Assembly (NCBI GenBank): GCA_000333855.2
Contig: CM007316.1
Location: 1,468,115-1,532,114, forward strand
Direction: 5' to 3'
Source of the DNA: Endotrypanum monterogeii
Taxonomy: Eukaryota; Euglenozoa; Kinetoplastea; Trypanosomatida; Trypanosomatidae
Length of the DNA: 64,000 bases
Both the position numbers and the translations under genes were made by a program. Under the pieces are notes generated by a model that was not told the DNA's origin, searched no databases, and saw only the letters and a program-made list of their open reading frames with translations. This document shows positions 43,901-52,306 of this stretch, in pieces (position 1 is the stretch's first letter; each line of letters opens with the position of its first letter).

Positions 43901-46900
43901 CACGGATGAGAGGAAGCGTCGCTTTCACACCGGCACCCTCGTCCACACCTTTAACAGCGACGACATCTTCGAGGTGACGTGCCGCCGCGGTGAATCACTG
44001 ATGCTGCGTCACACGCGTGACGATACGGCTTTGAAGATGTCATACCGAAACTGCGTGCCATTGAAGCAGTGCGGAGGTCAACCCTGGTACACGCAACCAA
44101 ACGGGTTGCCTTGCAGCTTGTACGAACACACCGTAAGACTCAGTAATGCCGCCAGAGCTGCGGACATCGTGCCACTACAGAACGAGTGGATGGGGGAAAT
44201 CGTTTTATCTCGCGTCCCCAAAACGTTTACAGTCTCGCTGTCTGCATCGGGGGTCGGCCGGGCCTGCATGGCCCCGGGCACAGCGGAGGAGGCGCAACTG
44301 ATTGTCGTCTACGAGCACAAACGCTACTCCCGCGTGGTACTTCTCTTTATGCGCCTCCATAACCCCGACCTAGAGTGCAAGCTCGAGAACTTCGTAACAT
44401 CAAATGCTGAAGCGGGAGGTCAGCCACGTGGATACGAAGAATGCGTAGTGTTTCTCAACAAGGCTGCCACTGCTGAACAAAGTATGTCGATGACAGGAGG
44501 AGAGGACGTCTATTTTAGCATGATCGGCTTCCTCGACGCCGAGGGGCTGCGACTGAAGGGTGTGTATCAGTGTCACCAGGGAAAAGGTGGTCCCTTCACA
44601 CTTAACTCGTGCCGTCGATTTGCTCTGCTGTCGTCGGTGTCGGAGAAGTGGACTGTAGAACCGCTGCCAGACTGCCTCGACGCGACGATCCCAGCAGAGC
44701 CGCATCGCGATATGCGCGAATGCACTCACCGCCTGGTGGTGCTATTAGCTCGTCATCTGTACCTTGTCACATGCAGTCAAATCGAGAGCACACCCTCTGA
44801 CTTCCTCGACCAAATTTTCGTGTTCGTCAATCACCCGCTCGCTGACGCCCTTGTGTGCAAAGAAACCAGCACCCACCAACTTAGTGTTATGCTTAGCGAA
44901 GCAAATGTTCGTATCAGTGACCCTAGTGTGAAACCGTGGGATGCCATCTCTCTAGCTCGCCTTGTTACCAGTAGTCTTCTACTTCGCCCTGAGGCCATAA
45001 AGAAAGTACGGGAGCATCTCTTGTGGGACTGTCTGCATGGCGTCGTCACGGCAGCGCACCGTTGTGGTCGTTATCACCGCCACGAATTGCTGCGCAGCAT
45101 CACTACCTTTGTACAGTCGAGGTTACAGTACACCAGTATCTACCAGCAGCTCTTTTCTACATTGTTCTCCTACGTGGAGCGCTGGGTCGCGTCACTGCCA
45201 GAAGACTGTGAGATGAAGAAGGATGTTGCGGCGGGCGTTGACTTTCTACTCGCTCTCGGCAGTCCGCTGGACGAACAGCTGCGTAACATCCCTGTTGCTC
45301 CTCTCCACTGTCTCATTGATTTGTGGCAATCAGTGACCTCTGAGGTGGCGCTGCCGCGCGTTGTAGATGAGCTTAAATCGGCTATCGATCCCTCTACACC
45401 GCCTGTAGAAACACTCTGCACTTTCGGTGACTACGTGAGACAGGAGCTCAAGGTAGGGAAAATTACGAGTACATGTGGCACATCCACGAAGGGACGCTAC
45501 TACTACGAGGTGACGCTCCCAGACCGCGCTGCCTCCGCCTACGCAATTGGCTGGGGTACAGCGGTACACAACGAGGTACCCGGTCAACATGTAGGGAGTG
45601 ATCGCCACAGTTTTGCGTATAACGGAACTGATATCAATACACGGGAAGGAAAAGAGGAGTATAAGATTCCGATAGAAAGCATCCCCGGTGTCGTAGTAGG
45701 GTGCCTGCTGAACATGGAGGACCGGACAGCGGCGTGGTCTCTTAACGGTGTGCTGGGGCACTTCATTCCGATTCCGATCGTCGTCACCAATGCCACACCC
45801 CTCTTTCCCTTTGCCTCGATCGGCACGTGTAGTGGCATGAAGGTGCGACTGCGGGCGAACGAATTCGTGTACGCACCAGACGGCTACACCGACCTTTCAG
45901 GTCGCTATGCGCGCCCGCTTGTCGACAACTATGTTCGAAAGGAGCGAAGCGTAATGGAACAGCAATCCCACGCCTTTTACATACAATTGGCTTCCTTTTT
46001 ATCCGATTCGGAGGACTACATGAATGAGCAGACCACGCAGAACCACGGGGTATCGATGTCCAATATGCCGGAGGATCCTCACATGCTGTTTTTGACCGCC
46101 TACCCGCTGCTTCAGTCCTATTCTCAAGCTGAACTGCTGAGGTTTTCGCAGGTGGTGGCTGTAACGGAAAGCTGCATGGCTACAGCGAACAACTTTGTTG
46201 ACCTCGACGAGGAGACTGTTATAGGGACGCTGTCGCAAGCGTTTTTGGCAATGAAGAGTCTTGTGCGACGGTCATTTCGCCAGCGTCTGCTGGTGAATGT
46301 CGCTCCTCTAGAAGTAAGTGGGACAGCTCCGACGATATTCGTGCGCGTGACAGACTTGTATTCTAGTCTCCCACGCACAACAGAAAATGCACTGCGGTGT
46401 TCTATTCTAGCACAGCTGTACCGGCAGATTGGGTTCTTCACGGAGGAGCAGTGGTCCATGTCCCCCCTCTTTAAAGTCAACCTTCACATCAGCGGCTCCG
46501 GGCACGCGCCCGTTGATATGGGTGGACCTTATCGGCAGCTGTGGACCTTCCTCGCATTCGAAATGATGCAGCATCCCGACAAGTGCTACCCAAATTCTGA
46601 CTTTCACCGGAACCCGCTGTTCGTGTTTGTAAACAACTCGCAGCGCATTTCACTTGTGCCGGACAGCCAGGCAAACTCAATTTACGATTTAAACCTATTT
46701 ACCTTCTTCGGAAAGATCATGGGACACTCAGCACGTGCCAAGACGCCACTGGACATCGACTTTTCTCCGTTTTTCTGGAAGTTTTTGGTAGATGATGAGT
46801 TGACCATCAAAGACTTTTACACCCACGTCGATAGCGTCGTCGAGGCCACTGTGAAGGATGACAATTTTCTTTTGAGCGGCGTAGCAGACGAGCTCATCCC

Positions 46901-47426
46901 CGGTTTTGCAGCAAGTGTGGAGTGGCTGGATAATGGCAACGACGACGTGGAGGCCGCGCAGCAGCGGCGCGCTATCGCTGAGCGCTGCCTTGTGCACTCA
47001 ATGGACGAGCAGCTCAGCGCCATTCGCAGTGGCCTTTGGAGTACCCTCTCTCGCCGTGTTGTTCGGTGTCTTTCGTGGCGGGATCTCGAAAAGCTGGTCT
47101 GCGGTGAGAGTAATCTGACACTGCCGGACTTGCAGAAGTACATCCGTGTACAGCTTACAGGTAGTCGAGAGTCGCATTTCTGGCAAATTGTTGAGCAGTT
47201 CACAATGGAGCAGAGAGCCTCGCTGCTTTGCTTTGCTTCTGGGCAGCGTCGACTGCCTCTTATTCGACCCCTCACAGTGACTGAGAACAACGAAAGTGTC
47301 GATCACCTTCCACGCGCGCAGGCTTGCGGGTCGCTCATTACTATTCCTCAGTACACCTCATTGGAAATGTTCAAAGAAAAACTCCTCATGGCTCTGCAGC
47401 ATCAAATGGAGATGGAACTGGCGTAG
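34983..47426 (+). CDS. Giant HECT-type E3 ubiquitin ligase with SPRY-like and ZZ domains
   Basis: The single open frame encodes 4147 residues. A HECT domain occupies about 3826-4147; the catalytic Cys is Cys4115 in Leu-Pro-Arg-Ala-Gln-Ala-Cys, followed by a Leu-Ile-Thr-Ile-Pro-Gln-Tyr-like segment, 33 residues before the C-terminus as usual. Upstream modules visible by eye: a WD-like stretch near 350-420, a LamG/concanavalin-like stretch near 465-600, an SPRY-like domain at about 1600-1760, two related beta-sandwich-like modules at about 1960-2110 and 2350-2500, a ZZ-type zinc finger at 2526-2570 (CxxC, CxxC, then LCxxC and His pair) and a further SPRY domain at about 3480-3640 (Gly-Arg-Tyr-Tyr-Tyr-Glu-Val). 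It would transfer ubiquitin from an E2 through a Cys thioester. The modular order recalls HECTD4/HERC-type giant ligases; the exact substrate is unknown. Start: first in-frame ATG after the acceptor at 34858. Confidence 0.95.
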   Translation: MAFTADDIWPGSFAGLQSTPPPQLTLLGNPTTATSVNDTVPARSTTYDAQYVECTAYQKGTMYIQDPSGENKTSIELDNVPLSQLYAAGYRMYMRKQHCISKKNFTLPTAPPDFDSDASIDPETVMQHVRSLANAYNSVTLTPSPFLMYEEIILHAQEALRMTTEEANQTTVIPNDEGCNSPPLHVADNSRSDLFVHSSTYSSQMQSDALIMSVNLLNGSQSHTRSLELLYQRLLRDIYLSRALEPSVVSELLTQLDISVKETAPLSAQVMERCAIAGLLVGRRHQLDEILRYTEVLEHLTVTSSSIIPVVVPHALEISKNFSLCAMDIYPITSPIDCFQDEPIKMKMVLGEGAGVQKFCVSPNRQYIAMVGSQVVSVLNLSTGALHAERGLPEVVTGCWNATFSEDSTHLICSDTNGLRHAVLTADLATKEECTTESVSLVTNYYKGVLETTPSPYLPSGSTASLHVLKTNIKVSVASFGCPFPDALDSFSLCAHIYNDCTGTLVCIFPDSGDALSVDINGNLLRLRQGSTVCQGVLPSNSQWYLLHVHWTRGVWAVSVNFTIVDLSGPHYTQSQTIKIKNVECLRCSGHFGSMALWGGANGSRTVRRFFRERIVESSVMPLFVLPMDEGTGVWLKETVGRQCVVMNAKSFTWDHSVLAPVAVTHPFSVPLDDGILLSGRVLKSAYRLFMMLPPAEKGSDDLVAEVDRGSNRIVRVYQCPRSCSENTYAILDDESELIVYQQRFSTFSSIRLFTRLRIEKELELCKANELCPPTGSAPWLLQQIYRCIYTESYELERVLPESSPLSFSTLRSLAQALRQVKPLTPPLKVLAFMSLALVHFRHLATLNDSRISDIAVSLKSSCSTIMELFTEKTFLEVTQKLYQVATAWSLTVEYQAQMLLQMDTSEHTDLQWSYFSRERVYTVIHHIVEHRPEDIVCVAKNLLRQCEQEATRDAGTPKQATHLMTSFILAVMATLHSHVTDKAEVYVGQLLELFVSYMCRCPSLFSPVRVDEQPNAVLLTGVLPLFVAVANLCPAAVSTETQDHLLDLCGRLQAVQALPKQVVSFTTHEAYDMYVPNKEETGIWRLRLDFSTARSVSLIKEASSPPFSVMQSDAHNGKPDSTVMDELSSFKKLEGGVLHIHGSGENSFTAISQYEFELDVSLASVMRDAVWRVLLASAAELMKRPQISSEIVIAPLFRYGLTTTVLAAHNVEVHGELRENVFEFPLRVLEDTEDGKEFVDEVCKAMRGSIVPSMRPAIRALLSILLHCGLTRAQAEDELKLRWFSGEWGTKLQGSAREEAIVFLTSLARWMMECVFFESDSATPMFGRRSSSRLENSLNGSRSLSERRGSTSSRRSVVRLSSQNDSLEQVRALLVKGITPSMIQEDLINRTRAAQNIGKGLQLLSRLLQNNSVVLPDDFLTNALRVLWALTCNDTCQHFTEVLRGAGIDAEAAVRRAFHGVLHSFSVVLKSSVGPVGYRAALTQAAYHGRPLMLFHAILCLPWDEADCEEFKHSFGTEDDILKFLEGQMGSPTALAALTAPWRLRYDSPRSEEDVVADQEQAVRTELLSAADFVSLSRVFPNGFSVVIPSIQTARSQLGVVMEKSTGASVLVRADEGWQLNWKEGVPRVYYYEVKINSPIGKMEVGVQLPHTELAVRGEDLLLSYSSLGDVHWGEQAQLPPFMEGDTVGCGIVATSRLLFYTLNGQFLSFAGRVSIPANADADSALLYPAISFDDGSVIRVSVNFGTVPFAYDYRQLHPALTIDKGPTWYRITSTAEMVLHYLTARVCAVQESKSHSVRGALTQVCDVVCHHVNSVTSSLMNIGVGGSSNTNPTMRVQQAVALSVAEYSIMVLISTIRHIATHGILLSEHISNMVFDAVSILMLLPLHSVQISTIGLLPDVIVHVKEVPDSKAAGNLVSTLFENANSATDSEDVIPFVPIWCECDTSAMSIVNVQHAHMLPDAQRSIVLGSILPRTGMVSFSVKVTRRSMSKGHSLKGGYFVGVSIAGLSPLTPTSNSQSWKAVNPPIVWAIQDTSPQLTHATNPTVKLNNFQRTFGNADVIRVVVDRDKRCIDFYREGEFLKTLFSDIPEDVDLVPFVQLYNDDAAAAISAGTMTAPITGPTLLGAASVDVLRSMLTLEPFQDLVAKRVCQELDMQQFPKVALSVFKSVPDPRSLHLRSSTGEEVTVTVSRLYDLRCKFTLGAKANYEHLYNMRTPAKPQTSCTFDTALPTSCLTGLSRCIDHLITAAERMVVPRITVEALCCTEQDDRCKIVSEEKDHWDFLFHGLRVGSFITVLSRLSSIGSTHLPPIPEDFTFSEALSNRGFLFPPHYCGRLATVPTGAKGVSTPFIAIAEPSIPTGTKISIRCQLIRGNQGQILGGGYYFGVCTSAFHWKRKDLNAHTSEVWALHDMDDSPWRLRHLRTDASFPVAAEPRCIVVSGDTIRLHIDRTARTMHAFRTPVNGEEVPLGLIFDNLPADGALYPFVNLFNTDAVAVLLPSNSTEPAIRLPCQKLQYALCTADERKACDGCYCTIGDAGTSGAWFKCNECADYALCSTCFLACVHSNHSFTVMDGSPIAYSTTTPASVERGMKVTIPATSTMYLRSSGCRMQEAKMNCLAEAVEDNALCAWGLLGKEGSEVFSVVIDTVDGSPLPVDAPVFVGIGPAQEIVQATRDKLRDKCLFNAPTIATYCSDPSLRQPLANRSRDPYGFKRGSRITLKYDSVTSRVSISRDWVVVGTKSVVLKDTEKSAQAIGCFVLFGKKGITASVFPERACTLTTTVEEVTGNILKTVSRDGSVWFVTRENCRLPLSLSRGIFRNSSLGYILADQRLAQCRRLSFDGRYIRLQLLETEEVVSLPIHHYLVNEKTPIPEEWFLCRCDRSEGATVEEGFVISRFLLILSSLCENEFLSHLVLLHQERLMSMTKRLSTVKIENDAPVNFLEEIRASVASTANRRRWELEKRHIAPFVTVLHTDERKRRFHTGTLVHTFNSDDIFEVTCRRGESLMLRHTRDDTALKMSYRNCVPLKQCGGQPWYTQPNGLPCSLYEHTVRLSNAARAADIVPLQNEWMGEIVLSRVPKTFTVSLSASGVGRACMAPGTAEEAQLIVVYEHKRYSRVVLLFMRLHNPDLECKLENFVTSNAEAGGQPRGYEECVVFLNKAATAEQSMSMTGGEDVYFSMIGFLDAEGLRLKGVYQCHQGKGGPFTLNSCRRFALLSSVSEKWTVEPLPDCLDATIPAEPHRDMRECTHRLVVLLARHLYLVTCSQIESTPSDFLDQIFVFVNHPLADALVCKETSTHQLSVMLSEANVRISDPSVKPWDAISLARLVTSSLLLRPEAIKKVREHLLWDCLHGVVTAAHRCGRYHRHELLRSITTFVQSRLQYTSIYQQLFSTLFSYVERWVASLPEDCEMKKDVAAGVDFLLALGSPLDEQLRNIPVAPLHCLIDLWQSVTSEVALPRVVDELKSAIDPSTPPVETLCTFGDYVRQELKVGKITSTCGTSTKGRYYYEVTLPDRAASAYAIGWGTAVHNEVPGQHVGSDRHSFAYNGTDINTREGKEEYKIPIESIPGVVVGCLLNMEDRTAAWSLNGVLGHFIPIPIVVTNATPLFPFASIGTCSGMKVRLRANEFVYAPDGYTDLSGRYARPLVDNYVRKERSVMEQQSHAFYIQLASFLSDSEDYMNEQTTQNHGVSMSNMPEDPHMLFLTAYPLLQSYSQAELLRFSQVVAVTESCMATANNFVDLDEETVIGTLSQAFLAMKSLVRRSFRQRLLVNVAPLEVSGTAPTIFVRVTDLYSSLPRTTENALRCSILAQLYRQIGFFTEEQWSMSPLFKVNLHISGSGHAPVDMGGPYRQLWTFLAFEMMQHPDKCYPNSDFHRNPLFVFVNNSQRISLVPDSQANSIYDLNLFTFFGKIMGHSARAKTPLDIDFSPFFWKFLVDDELTIKDFYTHVDSVVEATVKDDNFLLSGVADELIPGFAASVEWLDNGNDDVEAAQQRRAIAERCLVHSMDEQLSAIRSGLWSTLSRRVVRCLSWRDLEKLVCGESNLTLPDLQKYIRVQLTGSRESHFWQIVEQFTMEQRASLLCFASGQRRLPLIRPLTVTENNESVDHLPRAQACGSLITIPQYTSLEMFKEKLLMALQHQMEMELA

Positions 47427-47768
47427 GCGCTGGTGAATTGACTCACCTTTATTCCCCGTAGTGGAAAGAACGCCCTCTCAAGACCGAAATCCCTTTTTTA
47501 CGTCCCCTATAGTATAGCTGCTCTCGTTCTCTCCTTGGGGTGGAAGCTCCGTTCACTCAGCGAATGTGACGACATATCCTCGGCACATATGTTATTTTCT
47601 CTACACATCTCACATATGTACTCAAACAAATCTCATCTCAGGAACATTGGGGGTGGGGAGGGAGGAGACTATCTTATCTGCTGTTGTCTGCTGTAAACAA
47701 AATGTGCCGTATGTGTGCACAGAAGTAATGTAATTTCATATCAAAAAATGTGTCTGTCAGCATCATAC

Positions 47769-47811
<43 letters not shown>

Positions 47812-49755
47812 CATACAAACAAACAAAAACGACACAAAAAAGAAGAGACCAGCGACATAATGTACGCATAGGTAGTTGTGCGCGGGCGTATGATTTTGTT
47901 TTGCATTTGAAGAATTTTACCTATTTCATTTTTTAAATTATTTCACATGCAGCTTCGTGCGGTACTATTTTGTGCGCATTTCAAATTTAAGTACCACTCA
48001 CGGCAAATAGTCGGAGGACTGCTTTGCATCGTGTTTCAGGCTTGTATATCTTCTTTTTTCCCTTTCTGGTTCCTGTAGTGATAGGCGACCTTGCAGCATA
48101 CGTCGGTGTGTGTGTGTCTCTGTGCGTGCAAGTGCCCTATCTTGGTGTACTTTTCCTTGCCGCCTCGTTATGTGGAGACGACCATCACCACTTTTATAAC
48201 TGGCGTATATTTTTGCCTTTTTCTGTAATTTTTCATTACTGTGCTAAGAAGGAAAAGAGAGGGAAGACACCCACCGACACCACCAATGCTCCTGCATATA
48301 TATTTCTACCTGCAAACATAATTTTGGGCCACATCGCCTCGAAAGCACTGCCACTTTGCCTTGTTGTTCAACAAGTCATACAATAAAAGGTATTTCCATT
48401 CTTATAAACACGAAAACGAAAACGATCTATCTCAGTTGCGCTAGGTGCTACATCTTGATCGACACGAGCGCAATCTCCGCCGTTTAATCCGATAGTACTA
48501 CGAAGGGAATTTCTTTATTGTTTTTGATCCTTCTCTCTTTTTGTCGCGCACCCGGTCTGATCTATGCGATCCGCTTTGAGGGTCCCGATCGTACACTGCG
48601 AGCGATAACGTCCTCTGTGCTAATGGTGATCAATAGTGATGTGGGAGCGAGTATGTTTAGAGCAGGGAGGAGGATGGCCGTCGGCAGTACTAAGTGGCCC
48701 CCAATCGGAAAATTGACCACGCGAGATGATTGCCTTCATTTTTCCATCCTCACTGGCGTGACTGAGACTCTTCATTTGAACTGCGGTGGAGGGATGGATA
48801 GTACAATTTCGGCTTGCGTGCACGGCATTAGTCGTATCGGGTTATCCTCGGTATACTTGCTGAGATGCGTGAAGTGCGGAATATATCTAAAACAACAAAT
48901 ATTTTGCTTGTCGATTGATGTAATTTTTTTTTTTTTTGTTGTTGTTGTTTATCCCGTTCGTCTCGCATTGTTTCTGTGTAGACCCCCTGAGTGTTGTTAC
49001 TCGATAAGAATTTGTCGTCGCAGCAATGGTTGACTGAGCATTCACACAGTGCTCTGTCTACAACACAGCAGAACCAGCTTCCGAACGATGCTTCTGTCTC
49101 GAAGGTCGGACTTCTTTTCACCCTCACAAATCGAAACGAGTGTGCATCATAGTGGTTTTTCATATGCGAGCCTCTTTTTTCTGGACAGCGCGAGGCGTCT
49201 GCTGTCTCAAGGAGGTGGCGGTCAGATAAATTCGGTCCCTCCCCGGGCGCTACCCGTGGCGTTTCGGCTAATGCAGGCTCTCACGAAGGCGCTCTTCGTG
49301 GGAACCGAAGGAAGTACCAACAGGAAGCGGGAGATATGAGGGGCATAGCGACTCAAGGCCGAAAAAGAAACACCCGTCACTTCACACAGCAAAGTCATGT
49401 TACCTGTCGCGTTTTATTCATGGGAGTTGATTGCTCTAGCCACGAGCATAGTGGAGCTCTAAGTGGGATGTAGTGATGGCAGAGCTCGGTGTTAATGGCT
49501 TATGGGCTGCATCCCTTACCCTTTCAAAACACACACACACAACAGCCTTTTCTGTGACCATACAGTCTTCACATCCCTTTTTTTTTAAATTCCTCTCCAC
49601 TTTTTTTTTTTTTCTATTGAACATCTGTAACACGGACTTCCACCCAACACACGAATGTCTCGACCTTATTTCCAATGAGCCCACTATCGTACCCCTTTTC
49701 TGGAACACACTCGAACTCATTGGAAAAGGAGGAGGAACGACTGGCATTTTTTTAA
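47427..49755. other. Intergenic region, about 2.3 kb
   Basis: Contains a (CA)n run at about 47774-47809, poly-T at 48928-48938 followed by GTT repeats, (CA)n near 49530, and T/C tracts at 49577-49613. An open frame at 48518-49033 lacks an ATG start and has no protein-like features. The acceptor of the next gene probably lies after the T-tract at 49600-49613. Confidence 0.55.
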
Positions 49756-51426
49756 ATGCCTGCACGCTCCCTTCATAATGCACCATTACCCTTCGTGTTG
49801 GCGGCGAGCAGGGCACAGTCCTGGGTAGATGTCCTTAATGCATACTCAAAGTGCACTAGCTATCTGCGAGGAGTGTACCAGCCCACACCTCAGGAAATGG
49901 AGCATGGTTTGTCCTACATGCCCAACTCATGGTGCGCCTCCTTGTTCTACTACGATCTGATCAAGGCACCCATAGCACCCGCAACACCAGATAAGAGTCT
50001 CGTTCTTGCAGTGATCAAGCGGTACAAGGAATCAGGAAATATCGCCGCGCTTCAGCGCGTCATCAGCGAAGATGTGAACAGCGAAACATTAGAGGGTGCA
50101 AAGGCCAAGCTTACTTTGGCATCCACAGCGCGACTCTGGGAGTCTGCCTTGGAAACCGTGCTCAGTCACCCGTCGTTATTTGGTAGCGCAGTGCAGCGGC
50201 GGGTCACGCTTGCAACCCTCTGCGCGAGCAATCAATGGCGCTTGGCTCTTGGCGTTTTGTACATGGAACCGAAAGTGGAGCTGCACCCTATCATGGTGCG
50301 GCCTCTCGTTCGCTGTTTCGGCCGACTGCAAAACCATCGCTCCGCCCTGCGTCTAACAGCCGCAGCTCTGGCAGGTGGGCATTCGATGAACACTGCTCTT
50401 TTATCGGCTCTTTTGCCGACACTACAAGAAACAGGGAAATGGCATCTTGCTTTGCACACCGCAGACAAGCTACAGCTTCTCTCTGCCTCGAGAGCGGAAG
50501 CGCGTGCCCACGTCTCTCTATATAAGCAGCTGGTGGATTGTCTCTACGAAGCCGATATCTATGCGAAGTTTTCTCTTGAGGACGTGGTGCAGCAAACAGT
50601 AGATCGAATGTGTCCCCGAGACTTGGCAGAATCGCACATCGAATGCAAAGCATTGCAATTCCGTATGCAGGCACCAGTGGAAGTCTTCCAGCATTTCCAG
50701 AGTGTTCTCATGGCTTTGACGAGTGTATGCAGCAAAGCCATAAATCTACCCCGATGGTATTCTCGCGCCATCGGCAGTGTTGTTGACATCGCTTTGAAGG
50801 AAAACACGGTTGTGATGGTGCTGGACACAAATTTCTTGCTCCAGCTCGTCCAAAAGCAGCTACCGCTGGAACACTTCTACACTTACATGAAGCAAGAGTA
50901 TCCGGATTTGCGGCAGTATCAGTTTTCTACGGTGGTTGTCCCCTTCACCACAGTATTGGAAGTGCACTCGTACATATGGGGGGCTAAGCAGTATTTGCCC
51001 CTCGAGGCTCGAAAACTCTTGTGGTCGCGGACGGTATGCATTTTTGAATCACCGTATGTCTACGTTTTGTCTATTGCCGGTGAGTATCCCTGCTCTTCCC
51101 TGAATATCATCCCGCGACTTGCGTATAAAACCATGCCGGGAAACGTTGCCGGTGCTTATCAGCACGATCCTGATCTACGCATTTTGAGCGTCTGCGCAGC
51201 CGTACAGCATTACTTCCGCGCAGCGAAGGCTACCAGCAATTTGAGGGGCACTACAATGCCGGAGGGTGTAGCTCTCTTTTCCTTACTTAAGTACCACGTG
51301 AGGCGCTATTGCAACACAGTGAAGGGCTGCTGTGTAGATCGCGTACTGCTCTGCACACTGGATAAGCGCATGTCACGGGGAGCTGTCCAGATGGGTTTGC
51401 GAGTGTTTCCTCGCCTAACCCCCTAG
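49756..51426 (+). CDS. PPR-like helical repeat protein with C-terminal PIN nuclease domain
   Basis: The 556-residue protein has an N-terminal helical part (about 1-340) with repeated helix pairs of the type seen in PPR proteins (for example an Asn-Gln-Trp-Arg-Leu-Ala-Leu-Gly-Val-Leu motif near 160 and Trp-His-Leu-Ala-Leu near 230). The C-terminal part (about 350-556) has the pattern of a PIN domain: Val-Leu-Asp-Thr-Asn at 355-359 (Asp357), Glu402 after a hydrophobic strand, Asp473, and Asp536 in Thr-Leu-Asp-Lys. These four acidic residues match the PIN metal-binding tetrad, so an RNA-cleaving activity is likely. Proteins with PPR-like repeats in these parasites are often mitochondrial; a role in organellar or nuclear RNA processing is inference. 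The stop TAG at 51424-51426 is followed in the same frame by a further 67 codons. Confidence 0.75.
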   Translation: MPARSLHNAPLPFVLAASRAQSWVDVLNAYSKCTSYLRGVYQPTPQEMEHGLSYMPNSWCASLFYYDLIKAPIAPATPDKSLVLAVIKRYKESGNIAALQRVISEDVNSETLEGAKAKLTLASTARLWESALETVLSHPSLFGSAVQRRVTLATLCASNQWRLALGVLYMEPKVELHPIMVRPLVRCFGRLQNHRSALRLTAAALAGGHSMNTALLSALLPTLQETGKWHLALHTADKLQLLSASRAEARAHVSLYKQLVDCLYEADIYAKFSLEDVVQQTVDRMCPRDLAESHIECKALQFRMQAPVEVFQHFQSVLMALTSVCSKAINLPRWYSRAIGSVVDIALKENTVVMVLDTNFLLQLVQKQLPLEHFYTYMKQEYPDLRQYQFSTVVVPFTTVLEVHSYIWGAKQYLPLEARKLLWSRTVCIFESPYVYVLSIAGEYPCSSLNIIPRLAYKTMPGNVAGAYQHDPDLRILSVCAAVQHYFRAAKATSNLRGTTMPEGVALFSLLKYHVRRYCNTVKGCCVDRVLLCTLDKRMSRGAVQMGLRVFPRLTP

Positions 51427-51630
51427 ATGGCTCATCCCAATGTGTGTATCCTCTCTGCGGATTTGTTTTTTTCTCCTGAATGCGTATGGCAGTGCGCGCT
51501 AGAGGAACAAAACAGCTGTGCCCTACTGAGGGATACCTTGATCAGCACTCTTCCGGCATCATCCGTCCACAAGTTTTTTGGTTTCCACGAGGTGGTAACT
51601 CATCCGCTTCCAATGCTACACGTTCCTTAA
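51427..51630 (+). other. Open frame continuing in phase after the TAG of the PIN gene
   Basis: Directly after the TAG at 51424-51426 an ATG starts a 67-codon frame in the same phase, ending in TAA at 51628-51630. The translation (Met-Ala-His-Pro-Asn-Val-Cys-Ile-Leu, later Leu-Glu-Glu-Gln-Asn-Ser-Cys-Ala-Leu-Leu-Arg) looks more protein-like than typical intergenic sequence here. It could be a C-terminal part cut off by a nonsense mutation, a readthrough extension, or chance. The PIN domain appears complete without it. Confidence 0.3.
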
Positions 51631-52257
51631 TAATATTGCCCCCCCCCCAGGGGCCTCGAACCGTTGCTGGTTTCTTCCCGGAGACCTTGTGAACTTTTTT
51701 TGTATTCTATCAACTGCACGAAACATATGTCAGGGCCGCATCACTGGGGAGCCACGCAAATCCCAAGCGATAAAAACAAAATGTCTCTGACTAGCTATCT
51801 GTACTTCTGTTGGGCAATTCGGTCTCTCTACCTTCCAGCAGCTCAGTAGACAGCAACTAATTCTGTAACACACTTGACAAGAGCCATTTGGATTGAGGGT
51901 GTGATGACTGAATTCTTGCAAGCCAAGTCACGCCATGAAACGTGTGTCTGCACTTCATTCTCCTGAAAAAAAAAAGGTGCTCATAACTATGCCCCGAATC
52001 CGTCTGTAAACTTCTTTTTCGTCCACACGCTCTTCTTTTTTAAAATTATTTCTGTTTCCCAGGACCTTACACGCTAGTCACTCCCTCATCAATTTAATTA
52101 GATCGCACACACTCAAGGAGGATTGAGAAGGGAGGCGGAGGAAAAAGCGTGAAACTACCGTGTCCGGTGGGTTTTTTTTCTTGCTGCTCTCCAGATCGAT
52201 TTTCCCGTGTATGTGAGTGCACACACGTGTGACCTTTCGGATAAGCAGCGTAGGGCG

Positions 52258-52293
52258 ATCGTCTCTCTCACTTTTCCTTCTCATTCATATCAG
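52258..52293 (+). promoter_or_regulatory. Pyrimidine tract and probable spliced-leader acceptor of the HAT-repeat gene
   Basis: The C/T tract ending in CAG at 52291-52293 leaves a leader of about 13 bases before the ATG at 52307. It rules out the open frame upstream, which has no ATG. Confidence 0.55.
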
Positions 52294-52306
52294 GGCATTT
52301 TTTTTC

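Larger units (their letters stand above)
51427..52306. other. Intergenic region, about 0.9 kb
   Basis: Apart from the 67-codon extension noted separately, this stretch has an 8- to 9-C run at 51640-51649, poly-A at 51966-51975 and T/C tracts. A C/T tract at 52258-52291 ends in AG at 52292-52293, only 14 bases before the next start. Confidence 0.6.

Noticed and set aside
47774..47809. Regular CA repeats, and similar TG/TA runs elsewhere, as possible CRISPR-like arrays
   Set aside because: They are plain dinucleotide microsatellites without spacer-repeat structure, in a eukaryotic genome.
48518..49033. 171-codon + strand open frame in the HECT-PIN intergenic region
   Set aside because: It begins at a TTG rather than an ATG, runs through a poly-T/GTT low-complexity stretch and shows no domain or plausible composition.
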